This document shows, in pieces, positions 12,440-25,504 of a stretch of DNA of 64,000 nt. Numbering within the stretch: position 1 is the first letter of the stretch; each line of letters starts with the position of its first letter. Under the pieces are notes generated by a model. The model was not told the DNA's origin. It saw only the letters and a list, made by a program, of their open reading frames with translations, and made no database searches. The stretch is taken from the NCBI GenBank assembly GCA_905182985.1, contig CAJJDN010000110.1:199635-263634 (forward strand), given 5' to 3'. The DNA comes from Paramecium sonneborni. Taxonomy: Eukaryota; Ciliophora; Oligohymenophorea; Peniculida; Parameciidae. The position numbers and the translations under genes are program-made.

Positions 12440-13498
12440 ACAGTATTAATCAAATATATAACAATATTCTAATAAAAAACTAAATAGAAATAAAATTATG
12501 TTTATATATATATTATTAAATCAAGGGTCATATATTACTTGGCAATGATATTGTTTTCAAGATGCAATATAACACATGATGTAATAATCATCATTAACTA
12601 ACTCAACATGTTTAATATCATATTAAATTTTTTTATATTATGTATAATTTGCAATTATTGATTAATCTCTAAAGAGATATAAGAGATTTAGAGATAGTTG
12701 GTTCAACATTTTGAACTTAAGTCACTACAAAAACTAGATTTATTTATGACCACTGTAATTTAGATAATCATGCTATTTAAGGCTTTTGAACATCTTAACA
12801 GTCATTATTGGTACTATGTTTGATTTCTCTTTGTTTATGATAAACTATTTTTTTTGTGTGGCATACCTCTAATGTATAGTAATTATTCTCCACTTATATA
12901 TTAATTAAAATTATCCTCCTAAAATACTTTACAAATTTAATGAGTGATATCATTAAAGATAAGAAGTTAAGATTGAACAACTAAGTAATCAATTAGAATA
13001 TTTGGAATGAATTGTTAATGGTGAATGCTACTTAATTTAAAAAAAATAGAGTTTATAAATGTAAGTTATTATTAGATTTAAATCTAAATTTTTATAAAAT
13101 TTGTTCCATAGCTTTAAGTAATATGATAATAGATCTAACATTAAATTAATGATAATGTAGAATAAATAAATAAATAGAGCAGCGTCTAATATTTTGTTTT
13201 AATAAGCCTATTTAAAAAATATTATTAAATTTACTAATCATTTAATTTTTTATTTAAGACATTACTATAAGGCAAAAATCTCTTAAAATTGTTATTTAAG
13301 AAGACTAATTTGTTATGAAAACATGAGATGAATTTTTTTACTTAAATTTATAAAAATTTATTTGGTTATATATTTATATAAAAATAAATAATAAAATATG
13401 ACACATTGTAATTAAAATAAACTAACTTTTATTAATTAATTATAAAAATAAATATAAAAAAGTATTTGTAGAATAGGATTATGAATAACTATTTATAT
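12440..13498. other. Gene-poor AT-rich region, about 1 kb
   Basis: No convincing gene. A 70-codon frame from ATG 12940 to TGA 13152 exists, and overlapping it in another frame is a short heptad-like peptide (KIEQLSNQLEYLE, then TGA at 13010). This could be a remnant of a coiled-coil gene, but the evidence is too thin to call it. Confidence 0.4.
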
Positions 13499-14488
13499 TC
13501 ATTCTTCTAGTGATATTTTAGCTTCATTTTGTATAATTTGATCGTAAATTTCAATTAATTTTTCTGCTAACCTATATCCTCCAACTGAAAGATTTTCTTC
13601 ACAAAAAGCAATAGCTTATTTTTCATAATCAGTATTGTAAGAATTGGATGTTGCTACCATTGGATACACAAACTATTATGCCTATCTAAATCCAAGGTAA
13701 GTCCAAACAGAAGGATTACTATATAAAAAAATATTAGTACGTCATATCATAATTTGTGTATTTTTATTTTGGGTATTTAAATATAAGTTCCTTAGCCCAT
13801 TTATCTAGATATGCGCTATCACTTTAACTTAGTGGTCTTGCCATAAAACTATTATTAGGAGCAAATGAAACAGCACCAGAATCCCAAAAAGAATGGAAAT
13901 TCATAAGAGTTCCATTGGATAACTATTTATTTATAATATAAATACTTAAATCTTCATAAAGTTCCCACCAGCATCTCCATTTGGATAGCTACTATTCCAA
14001 AAAGTAGTATCATGTAATGGTTGATGTATATCACCAATAACATGTAGTAAAACTCTGATCATCTAGGCTTTAAATACTGTATGTCTGTTTTTTGAAGTTT
14101 TAGGGTTTGTTAAAACAGCGACAGCTTAATTAATTGCATAGATTGAGTTGATATTTCTTCCTTAATCATCTATTTTGATTAACAATCTAAATACTAATAA
14201 TAAAATATACCCATCTGGATTGATTGGTCTGTCAGTATAATGCCAATCATTTAAAAATCCAGTTCCTGTTTCTTTTATGTCATCTAACCATACAGCAGCC
14301 TCTGCAAAAGTATTTGATTTTCCATCTGTAAGAGAGTTAAAGTCTTAAACTAAAGAATCTGCCCAAGCTAAGACATCTGGTCTATTATCTTTTAAGTAAT
14401 TCTTGGCAATTTAGGCTGTCATCATATGTCCGACTTCCCACCAACAGTAGACTATTGAAATAAGATAACAAAAGACAAATCCTTTCAT
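13499..14488 (-). CDS. Secreted S1/P1-type zinc nuclease
   Basis: 306 aa with introns 14187-14210 (24 nt), 13923-13945 and 13719-13740. A signal peptide (residues 1-~15) is followed by WWEVGHMMTAQIA; in the S1/P1 family the mature N-terminal Trp and this His bind zinc. Other motifs include AAVWLDDIK, NDWHY, HVIGDIHQPLH and NFHSFWDSGAV, which supply the remaining Asp/His zinc ligands. The family cleaves single-stranded nucleic acid and 3'-nucleotides, and in ciliates it would act in food vacuoles or outside the cell. The 24-nt intron contains no in-frame TGA, so the alternative of 8 retained residues is possible. Confidence 0.9.
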
Positions 14489-14543
14489 TAATACGATTAT
14501 TAAATACTCAAAAGCAATGAATTAATACCTCATATATATATAA

Positions 14544-15789
14544 TCAAAATTTCTTATTATTTAATTTTTTTTACTAAGATTTACTTTTATTTTATATATT
14601 TCTCTACTATTTTTATAATCCTTCTAAATTATATAATTTAGTGGATCTCAAATTTCCAACAGTTGTTTAAGTCTACAAACTCTCTTATCTAAATTTTGGG
14701 GATTAACAAATTGGTGTATTCTAATGCTTTTCTTAATCTATCTTTTTCATTAATATTTTATTATCATTTAACTTTTTATTTGTTGTATCAGATAAAACTC
14801 TTTCATCCATTAGTGTTGGATTAAAAGAAACTAATTAATCTGTTGGAACTAAATAACTTGACTCGGCTTTTTATGGAGATGGAGATTTATCTTCTACTTC
14901 TTATTCAAATATTGAGGGATTACTAAATTCATCTAATAATTAAGAATAAGTTGGCCTTCTATCAGGAATCATACTAACACAATCTAAAATTTATTTTTCT
15001 AAATTTTCTTTTATTTATATATTATTATTTTTACTATTCAAATTAAATTATGTAAATAATTTTAAGTATTTATCGAATTTTTCAGTCAAGCAATATTTCT
15101 CATAATTATAAATTTCTGCTTCATATGGTGTTACTTCTGTGTATAATGATATCATAATTAATCCAAAATTAAATATTGTGGCTTTCTCATTATTAAATTA
15201 TTTATAATCATTCATTCTTAAACATTTCAAAACTTCTGGAGCAAAATACCAATCTTCACATTTTATATCTCCAGATAATATTCGCTAATAATCACTCTAT
15301 TGACATAATAGTTATTAATCCACAATTCTCACTTAATCTCCAAAAAGTAATAATTTAGATAAACTAAATTAACAAGTGTCTCTTTTACGAAAATCTAAAA
15401 ATGCTAATGTTCTAAGCATCTCCAAACTAAATTTTTACACATCTATTTAATATATGTTTTTCAAATTTTTTTCTGTATAATCTATTGTTAAATGAATTTT
15501 ATGAAATGTACTACATAATTATGATTCAACTTCATGCTCTATTTTATTTATTTTTACGAAATTATACTACATTAATTATATTAAATACTTATTCTTCATT
15601 TACTTTTTTTATTTCTTCATTTATTTTATTTGCTTCTTCTTCCTACAATGTGAATGTACGTAAACATTATTATTTTTCCTAACTATTCTTAAATACTTTT
15701 ATTGGTCCATATAAAGGATGATTGAGTTATTTAATCATGACCCATTGATTTGAATGAACAATTTAAGGTTTTAATTCCGTGTTACCCAT
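14544..15789 (-). CDS. Protein kinase-like protein, probable pseudokinase
   Basis: 408 aa using ATG at 15787-15789 (MGNTELKP) and a 19-nt intron at 15539-15557. The kinase fold is recognisable: IKVFKN (beta-3 Lys), VVQFQHEVESQ, LTIDYTEKNL (hinge), WYFAPEV (APE), FNFGLIMISLY and DRRPTYSQLL. However, the HRD..N catalytic loop is replaced by FLDFRKRDTC and DFG by DQQ, so it is likely inactive. An acidic then basic Gln-rich C-terminus follows. The frame stays open upstream of MGN and reads like protein (YDDLQQQISCYVKYY), so the true N-terminus probably lies further upstream in the duplicated block. Confidence 0.75.
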
Positions 15790-16145
15790 AAATTTGAAAA
15801 ATTATTCAGTTAAATAATATTTTACATAACATGAAATTTATTATTGCAAATCATCATAATCATTTAGATTTCTTTTGACTTCCAATCTCTTTTATTTACA
15901 TTCAATCAAATGTAATCAAATGTGATATCTATTAATAATTTAACAAATTTAAAAATTTATTTGCAAATTTTTCTCTCTATCTTATATTTAAAATTTAAAT
16001 CAACTTTAAGCATTTACATAATGATGAATTTCATTTTAAATTGTTTTTGTACTTTATCCACAAGTAAACCACTCAAAATTAAAAAATTTTTTTTAAAAAT
16101 TCAGATTTTTGTTAAATTTAACCCAGAACAGTTACATATGATTTA
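15509..16145. repeat. First copy of a 637-bp exact duplication next to the N gap
   Basis: Bases 15509-16145 reappear at 16561-17197 with a constant offset of 1052. The copies abut the N run on both sides, which points to an unmerged assembly overlap. The block includes the 5' part of the pseudokinase gene. Confidence 0.9.
15790..16145 (-). other. Probable 5' exon(s) of the pseudokinase gene, structure unresolved
   Basis: On the minus strand the frame that continues from MGN is TGA-free for about 40 codons. A further exon-like stretch starts at ATG 16137 (MQLFWVKF, later EWFTCGQS). I could not connect them without an in-frame TGA; a 10-bp tandem repeat at 15904-15923 lies at the break. This may reflect an unrecognised intron or a sequence error next to the assembly gap. 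Confidence 0.35.
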
Positions 16146-16560
16146 NNNNNNNNNNNNNNNNNNNNNNNNNNNNNNNNNNNNNNNNNNNNNNNNNNNNNNN
16201 NNNNNNNNNNNNNNNNNNNNNNNNNNNNNNNNNNNNNNNNNNNNNNNNNNNNNNNNNNNNNNNNNNNNNNNNNNNNNNNNNNNNNNNNNNNNNNNNNNNN
16301 NNNNNNNNNNNNNNNNNNNNNNNNNNNNNNNNNNNNNNNNNNNNNNNNNNNNNNNNNNNNNNNNNNNNNNNNNNNNNNNNNNNNNNNNNNNNNNNNNNNN
16401 NNNNNNNNNNNNNNNNNNNNNNNNNNNNNNNNNNNNNNNNNNNNNNNNNNNNNNNNNNNNNNNNNNNNNNNNNNNNNNNNNNNNNNNNNNNNNNNNNNNN
16501 NNNNNNNNNNNNNNNNNNNNNNNNNNNNNNNNNNNNNNNNNNNNNNNNNNNNNNNNNNNN
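16146..16560. other. Assembly gap (415 Ns)
   Basis: Run of N between two identical 637-bp blocks; the gap size is probably artificial. Confidence 0.98.
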
Positions 16561-17197
16561 TACTACATAATTATGATTCAACTTCATGCTCTATTTTATT
16601 TATTTTTACGAAATTATACTACATTAATTATATTAAATACTTATTCTTCATTTACTTTTTTTATTTCTTCATTTATTTTATTTGCTTCTTCTTCCTACAA
16701 TGTGAATGTACGTAAACATTATTATTTTTCCTAACTATTCTTAAATACTTTTATTGGTCCATATAAAGGATGATTGAGTTATTTAATCATGACCCATTGA
16801 TTTGAATGAACAATTTAAGGTTTTAATTCCGTGTTACCCATAAATTTGAAAAATTATTCAGTTAAATAATATTTTACATAACATGAAATTTATTATTGCA
16901 AATCATCATAATCATTTAGATTTCTTTTGACTTCCAATCTCTTTTATTTACATTCAATCAAATGTAATCAAATGTGATATCTATTAATAATTTAACAAAT
17001 TTAAAAATTTATTTGCAAATTTTTCTCTCTATCTTATATTTAAAATTTAAATCAACTTTAAGCATTTACATAATGATGAATTTCATTTTAAATTGTTTTT
17101 GTACTTTATCCACAAGTAAACCACTCAAAATTAAAAAATTTTTTTTAAAAATTCAGATTTTTGTTAAATTTAACCCAGAACAGTTACATATGATTTA
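16561..17197. repeat. Second copy of the 637-bp duplication
   Basis: Identical to 15509-16145. Positions 16561-16841 repeat the 5' part of the pseudokinase coding region and do not form a complete gene. Confidence 0.9.
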
Positions 17198-18551
17198 AAG
17201 GCATTATTTTATTATTCAATTATAAAAATAATTTATAGATGTGACTTTATGAAATTTATTTATTATTTATTACATTTAATCGCTCTTTTACATAGTATTA
17301 ATAAAATCTAATACAATTTATTAAATCAAAGCTTTTAAATACATTTTTATAATTTATAGTAAAGCATTCTATTATTACTTTTGAGGACTTATAGTTTAAT
17401 AGTTTAGAATTTATAGAGTTTGGCTCTAAGGATACATTATTTTAAATAATTGTATTGTATTGAATTTCAAGAATGGAATAAGATAACTTTTATTCAAAAA
17501 CTAATATTAAAGAAAATAAAATTTATCTAGAAGATAGATATAGTATTTTGATTTAAAACTTTTTTTATTATTTAAAATCATAAAATTTGGTTTTATTATT
17601 ATCAGAGATTTTTATTTTTCATCATGATCTAATTAATATTAATAATTTAAGCACTTATGAAAGAACTTTTAAGACTGCTTTGGAATGATGGATAAGAAAT
17701 CTTTTTAATGCTGAATTATATGTTCCATTAGATATAATTAATTGATAAGGGAATTGTTTAATCTTTAAGTTTACAAAGTAAAAAAACTTTAGCATTCAAA
17801 TCTCTAATTCTATGATAGCATTATATATTTAATTTGTTAAATCAATTTTTTCGAATAATTTTCATTCCAGCATTTTGGAGCTGATTTAGGAAAAGATTTT
17901 GATATATGAAGGGAAAAGTCGAAGTTATATAAATTTTATTGCAAGTATTTATAAGATATTAAACTTGATTAATTCTATTTTTCTATTTTTCAGTTCGTTC
18001 AAAACTATAAATAATTATCTTCAGAAAAATAGCTTATTATTATACATTGTTATTAAAGTTGTTATGATAATACTAATATGATTTAAACTACATGTATGCT
18101 TACTTAAATTAAATTTTATCGAAATTGATTTTCAATTTAATTGAATTATTTATAGTTAATTTTTATACAATATATTTTAATTAATATAGCATAAAATTTA
18201 TAAATTTTATTATTTTTTATAAAAAAATATAAATGATTTTTGGTTATAAGAAATAAAGTAATAAAGTAGAAAAGATAATTTAAAAATTTGAATTTTGAAA
18301 ATATTTAGATATAGTTAATGATTTAGAATATTTAAATAAGATTAAAATAAGTATTAAAATAAGTATTTTTAATTAAATTCAGTTGATTTATTATGGATTA
18401 TTAATATGAATTCAAATTCTTTGATTTGATAAGACTTCATTTAAATTGAGTTATTGAAATCAGACTTTTTATTTGATTATAAATAATTAATTTTTAAATT
18501 GCCCTTGATAAACAAGAATGTTTAATTAAACATAATTCATTAAATTATTAA
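17198..18551. other. Gene-poor AT-rich region, about 1.35 kb
   Basis: Only short frames of low-complexity composition were seen; no gene, RNA or repeat family recognised. Confidence 0.5.
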
Positions 18552-21500
18552 ATGAGAATAACCTTGATAGAGAATTTAACATTAATTGCTCATTCTTAAC
18601 ATTAGAATTAAGCTGGAAATACATTGATAAGTGTTATTCTTATAATTCCATATATTTAATATTTATCCCTTTTACTTCCATCTCATGGATGGTCTTATTG
18701 GAATTATAAAGATGGTTATTTATAATTTATTTAAAAGGCATGCTCATATTTTACAATAACTCCTTTTTTTGAATTTGAGAACAACTTCATATATTATCCA
18801 TTTACAATATTTAGTCTAATAATAATGGTAGGACTTATTTTATATTTGAGTATTTTTACATTAGAAATAGAATCTAAAGATAAGAAAATAAAATATAAAG
18901 AAGGTAGAACTAGTACTTTATGCACAATAATTCTATTTACAATACAAACTCTTTAAATTCCATGCTATAAGTTCTATATTTAATAAATAATCGAGGCATA
19001 ATAAAAAAACCTTTAGAATTAATTAATTCTTAACATTATCTCAATTATATTATACTGTCTCTACATCTTTATGAGTGAGTACTTTTTGAGATAGTATTCA
19101 TTTACACCTTATCATCCAATGTAATAAAAATTTACACGTTTAAACGCTTATTAGATTCTTCTCAATTTAGCAGCTATAATTTTAACTTTGGAATAGGAAT
19201 CTGAATTATAAAATTTGATTGGACTATTAGTTCTACATTCAATATTTATTTTGAAAATGCTTAATTATTTATATTATAAACCAGAAGCACCTCATAAAAA
19301 TATGATTCATTTCGAAATTTCATTTACATTAGAATCAATTGCTATATTAATAACAGTAAATGTATTTTCAGAAAATTAAATATTTCCAGAAAGATAGATT
19401 GGAATTTATATTATGTTTATTTTTAGTTTAGGAATGATTCTAGGAAATCTAATCTTTACTTTCTTACTATAATTTATTTTTGATTAGAGAACTAGATATC
19501 TTTATTAGATTTATCAATTATATTCCTATATTGGTAATATCACTTCAAACTCTATAACAACTTATAATCTCATTATTTATTAATTAATAAACGATAAGAA
19601 TTTTTCACAATTTTAAAGAAAAGTAATACTTAATAAAAAGAGTACTTAAATGTAAGACTATTTTAAATTAGGATTATATATAGTAACTGAAATATTTATC
19701 AATTTGAAAGAATAATAGAAAACTGACCTTGAAGAACTTTAATTATTGTTTGTTTCTTTTTTAGCATTAATTAGAAATAAACCATTAATAGCTTATGTAG
19801 AATTTAAAAAATTTGAATAAAATGTCAATATAAAGAAGTCTTAATATTTTTAATTGATGAAAGGTAGAATAGATAGACATTTATAAAATAAAATTACAGC
19901 AATTTAATTAATCTATGAAAAAGAGCAATCATATTTAAAAAATCCAACATTACTTAAAAGTGTAAGTCCTACAGAATTGTATGAATATTGTTTAATAGAA
20001 TAGAAGTTTTAAGAAAAAGTTTATGATTTAATTTAACTTAAAATTTCTATTTGGGAATTTTAAATAACTGGTTGTAAAACTTTATATAATTTTGAAGATT
20101 TTGCTATTAATTTAAGTAAATAAATAATAGAATGTATTTTTTATTTAAGAAGTTAAAGTATATATGTAATATAAGAAGAGTATATAAAAAACTGTGATGA
20201 TATTTTAAGATTGAAAATATGTTCAATGTTTCATAGTTTTGTATTGAATGATTATTATAGTGCACATATATGTGAATAAAAAATATAAGATATTATGAAA
20301 GTTGAAACAACATATGAATAAAATGTAATAACACGTTCAAATATTTTAAAAGATGAAACAATATTAATAATAATTAGTATAGTTAAATAATTAGGATTGA
20401 TATTAAATTAGAGTAAGAGTTAATTAGCAAATTATTTTGGATATACAAATACAGAATTTTAATAAATAGTAGATCTTAAAGAATTAATGCCTTAATATTT
20501 TGGTAGTAAACATGATTAATTTTTATAAGCCTACATAAAAGATCCAAGATCAGATTTAGCATACAAAGAGACATTAACTTTTGCTTAAGGAAAGAATGGA
20601 TTCTTAATACCATAATATCTAAATATTTATAATAATTTTGTTATAAATGATGATTTTACTATAATAGGTAGTTTGACAAAAGAAAGAGAAATTCATAATT
20701 ATTTGATTTTTGATGAATATGGTAAGTGTATAGGAATTACTTAATAATTAAGTAAATTACTTGTACCATAAAATCACTTAGAGTATTTTTTGGCAAACAT
20801 TAATTCATTTTTTGTTTATATGTTTTTACCTCATATTCATATATATATGAATGATGTATTAAATAATTCTATAAATAATAATGAAGGAGTTATTCAATAA
20901 AAATCTGTATTATTGTATGTATTTTCAGATTTTATTGATTTATAAAAGATGCATCATACAATATTAAGTTCATATTAATAGCCTTCATAAAAATTTGTAT
21001 AATAGACAGGAGTTTTTCAATAATAATTTGAATAGATGAATTCATTAATTACTAGTCCTAGAAATGGCAATACAAAGAGACTTATTTCAGAAACTAAACC
21101 ATCTAATCTGATGGAAGATTTTAAGAATCTAGAATAAAGTAGTTTAGATTTTTTTAAAATTGGTTAAAAATAATAATATTAAAAATAAAATATTATTACT
21201 ACATAATAAAATTAAACTTCAATAAAAGAAAATGAAATAATAGACTTTTTAAATGCAATTGAAGTAATTATTAATAAAAATTGATAGGTTTTGTAAAAAA
21301 CAATATATTTTTGTACAGCTAAAATACAATTATCTACTTTAGGGAAAAAAGAAAATAAATAACATTATTTTATTTTAGAGTTATCAGAATTTATAGATAA
21401 ATCTAATTAATAAGATGATGAAAGAAAATAAATTAGAAGATAAAATCTACCTATTCGTAAAGTAACTTAAAGAAAATCAAGTCATAAACATAGTTTTGTT

Positions 21501-23768
21501 TAATAATTTTAAACTATTCCAAAGAGTCCAGATTATTAAATGGATTCATCCTTAATGAGTCCTAATGGTTCTGTTTTATAAAAGAAAAGCTTTCTTGATA
21601 AATCTCCTGTAAATAGTTAAATTTTAAATTATGTAAGTGAAAAAAGATTAAATTTGATGGGTTCATTAGGATAAGCCCATTCTGAAAGTTTTAGTGAAGA
21701 ATTATTTAGTAATGAGATATAATAAGTTTTTTAACATTAAAAAGAATACAAATCAAATCATTAAGTAGGAATACTTAAATCTTAATCAAGTACTAAATCT
21801 GGTACTACTAGATAGACTGCAATAGAAATTGTAAATAAATTTAAAACAAAAACTTCATTAATATCTAGTCTTGCTATTATTTCATTAATAAAATTTATTG
21901 TTCTTATTTTATTTATCATTTTTCTATGTATAAACTTGACATAAATTAACATTTTTAATAATTAAGTAACTAAATTTATTACAGATATTAATTTACCTAT
22001 AAATTTAAACAAATACTTTTTAAACCTGTTTACTTATTCATGGATTACATCTTTATAAATTAATAATATATTAAATACAAGTTAATTTATCAATAATTAA
22101 ATGAAAATATAAAATTAAAGAATGGAAACAACTTTTATCAATTTGACAACTATGTATTCTAATTTTATTTCATTAGAAGATAATGGATACTTAGAAAATT
22201 TGAATATCACTCATGTAGATAATACAATTTATGTCTAAAATGTTGATTTTACTGATTATATATATCATCTTTAATAAATTGGATATAGACTCTTACATTT
22301 TGAATCAAATTAAATTTATTTGTCTAATCTTTTAAAATACAGACTCAATTTTGCTAATATTATTAGAAATAATTTTAAAATAATATAATCTTTGGGATTA
22401 TATTACACTGATCAATAAGATGGAAAAATAGCAGTTTTATTTAATTAGATTTTGATTGAAATAATTTTAATTGGAATATTTATATTAAGTTAATTATTTT
22501 TTTGGAGAAAGATTGAATAATATTGTTAAAAGATACTATTATTAATTAATAGATTGACTGAAAAAGGAGCAGAAAATTAAATAATCAAATTCAGATTAAT
22601 AGGCTAAATAATAAAACAAACATTTGGAGAATTAGGATTTAAATAATAAAATTGTTATAAATTATGTTATACTGATATGTTGTCAGGCAAAAAAGGATTA
22701 AAATAATATAAATCTAAGGTTTAATCAATTTTAATAAAATCAAATGGAGCAAAATAATAGGAAATTTTGGCAAAGAAATCTAATTCATCAACAATTCCAT
22801 TAAATTCTAGAATAACAAACGTATAAGTTAATATAATAATGAAATTAATTTATATAGTGATTAATTTATCGTTATTAAGTTTCTTTTTTTTAGGAGATTA
22901 CTTATTATATAAAGATTAATCATAGCAATTAAATCCTGCATATGAATTAGCTATGGATTATATTTAATTTTACTTAAAATTTGAGAATACAGTTTCTATT
23001 GCCCTTATGATTAAATCATAATAATAAATATATTATGTAATGGAAGAAGTAATAAAGGAAGAGAAACTAATTCTTAATTAGTATGATTAAGAGGTAAATG
23101 TCACTAAATTTTTATAAGAAGCATATAGTTTTAATCATAGTGATTTAAGTTCAATTTATTAGAAAATAATAGATTCTGATATAATAAATGATGAAGATGA
23201 AACTTCAATATTAACTTTATATAACAATGATTTTTGTTTATTCTTTAATAGTAATGATATTCCATTTTGTGATAAAAATTTAACATAATAAGAATTTAAA
23301 ACACAATTTGGTGCTTATGAAAGCAAGGACAATAATTCTTAACTTTTAAAATCTGGAATTGTAGGAATAGTTAGTAAGATGGATGTATTTTTATTACAAT
23401 AATATGAATATGAGTATCAGACAGGAAAACTAGATGATGATTTGATCAAATTAAATTAACAATTAAATAGTTAAGATTTTAATAATATTGTAGTACAACA
23501 TTATTTAGATACATACTAAGGTTTTGAAGAGTTTTTTAATTTGATTCAAGTATCTACAATTAATCTAATAACAAAATAATAAAATACATAAGATTTATAT
23601 TAGTATATGATTGGGATATTTTTGGTAGTTTTTTTGATAGTTTCTTCTATATTTATGATAATTAGAATGAATTTACGATTGATACAGTTAAGATTATTGA
23701 TAACTTTATTACCTGTTGAAATAATGTTAGATATTTACACAATTTCCTTGCTTAAAATCTTATAATGA
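18552..23768 (+). CDS. Giant multi-pass membrane protein with PAS domain (copy 1)
   Basis: 1730 aa with a single 24-nt intron (21264-21287, containing an in-frame TGA). The N-terminal ~330 residues hold several hydrophobic segments, beginning MRITLIENLTLIAH and PSHGWSYWNY. A PAS-like domain lies at about residues 620-730 (NQSKSQLANYFGYTN, then LKELMPQYF and FLIPQYLNIY). A Ser/Gln-rich linker follows, then four more predicted membrane helices near residues 1101, 1290, 1425 and 1678. The C-terminus ends RLIQLRLLITLLPVEIM. It belongs to a large ciliate family of PAS-containing membrane proteins; a sensory role is inference only. Paralogue of the minus-strand gene at 27717-33111. Confidence 0.85.
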
Positions 23769-23850
23769 ATATATTTATATATATATAATTATGATTCTTT
23801 ATTTGAGATATATTTAACTTTAATTCTAAAATTAATTAATAAAACAAAAA

Positions 23851-25504
23851 ATGTTGCTTTATTTTCTTATGCTAGGTTAAAGCATATGTTTAAATTTCAG
23901 TTTCTTTAATGATACTGAACAATATTAGACATAGGTGATTATGAATGTAGAATAGTAATCATTCATTAAAAGATTAGATGATATGGGCAAAATTTTGTAT
24001 ATTTTATATTTCTTATTAATTTAGATCAGTTAAGTTTACGAGTGATGATGGATCTGATAAATTTTGTTCTTCATATTTTTAAGGAGTAACAATTCATTAA
24101 TCGCCAACTGGTTTTATATCATTAGTACATGAATTCTCAAAAAAAGACATTGATGATTTAAGCGAAGAAGAATTATATAAAGGATTTAATGAAAAATTAT
24201 CATCATTTGCAATTAGTCCAGAAGGGATTAGTATATTATCTTCAAAAGGAAAAATTTACTATATTAATACAATGTCAAAAGATTTTTCTATCTTTAATTA
24301 AACAATCCCTTCGTTAAATGAACATTAATAGACAACATAATTAGTATATGATGAAAAATCAAGATATTTTTATGCCTTTTTAAATGATAACAATTAAGTA
24401 ATTAAGTATTAGTTAGTGAATAATGAAATATAATATAAATCTATTTAAGGATGGCAAAAACCTAATGATAAATTTAAAGTTGTTACTTATAATGGATGGT
24501 TATTTTCAGCTTAAGATTAATAAGGTTTATTTATTTATGAAATCGAACAACATGGTTTAAAATTAATAAGAAGTATTACTGCTTAAGATTTGTATGATTT
24601 CTAATCAGATTCATCAAGAATAGTTGATGTTGCTGTTTCTTAAGATAAGTTATACATTTTAGATTATTATCATGGGATAACTTAATTTATTATTAATTCA
24701 AATGGAAGTTTTACAAAAAATGAAAAATTAGGATTGATTAAATATTAGGATTGTAAATCATTCTCAATAAGAGGATAAACAATAATTTTAATATAAAATT
24801 ATTAATCGAATTCTGAAATAATTGAATTATTTATATAAGATGATGAATATATAGAAATGAGAAAAATATATACAAAAAGTTAATTGAGAAAAGCTGATAT
24901 AATAGATGATAATTTTGCAGTAGTTCGTGGTTTACATGATCATAAAATTATGCTTCTTTAAATGCCTGATTAATATCTAGATTAAAATGCTAAACTATTG
25001 TAATTGTTTATTTATATACAATATATAGAGATAATTATTTTTTTAGTGGAAATCTATTAGGAGTTAATAAATTTGGTAATAGTAATAATACTCTTTTTGC
25101 TATTTCACCTCATGGATTTTACATCTTTGTTTACAAATCTTATCCTTCCATTATAATATGTAATAGTAATGAAATTGATTCGGGACTCTATTAAACTAAT
25201 GTAATTTTAAATTATATTTAAGTTGGAAATCATAAGTACTGATTGTGAAAAGAAAACTGATAAATCTAATCATCTTCAATATTGTGTTACCAATTATCTC
25301 TATGATTTCGAAATTAAAAAACCTTTGCTTTCACCATAATAATAGTAAATTACTATTTATCTTACCATCATTTTAATATCTTTTATTCTACTTCTAATTG
25401 GATGTATTTTATATCATTGCAGAAGATATCAAATCAAATTAGAAATCCTAAAGAAAGCAAAATAATATAAAAAATAAAGATCTGAAGATAAAGGAGAAGA
25501 ATGA
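23851..25504 (+). CDS. Type I membrane protein, unknown ectodomain
   Basis: 524 aa with introns 23997-24024, 25000-25028 and 25201-25222. Start ATG 23851 gives a clear signal peptide (MLLYFLMLGQSICL). The large lumenal or extracellular part has recurring short beta-strand-like units (for example FISLVHEFS, GLFIYEIEQ, FYIFVYKS) that resemble a beta-propeller, although no family motif is certain. One transmembrane helix (ITIYLTIILISFILLLIG) lies about 60 residues from the end, before a basic cytosolic tail. It sits 82 bp downstream of the PAS membrane protein on the same strand; co-function is only a possibility. Confidence 0.75.

Noticed and set aside
12940..13152. Possible 70-aa protein, or a coiled-coil remnant (KIEQLSNQLEYLE) in an overlapping frame
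   Set aside because: No homology, conflicting frames and no supporting intron; kept only as a note in the intergenic entry.
15922..16734. A 270-codon plus-strand open frame running across the gap
   Set aside because: Most of it is translated Ns; the rest is antisense to the pseudokinase region.
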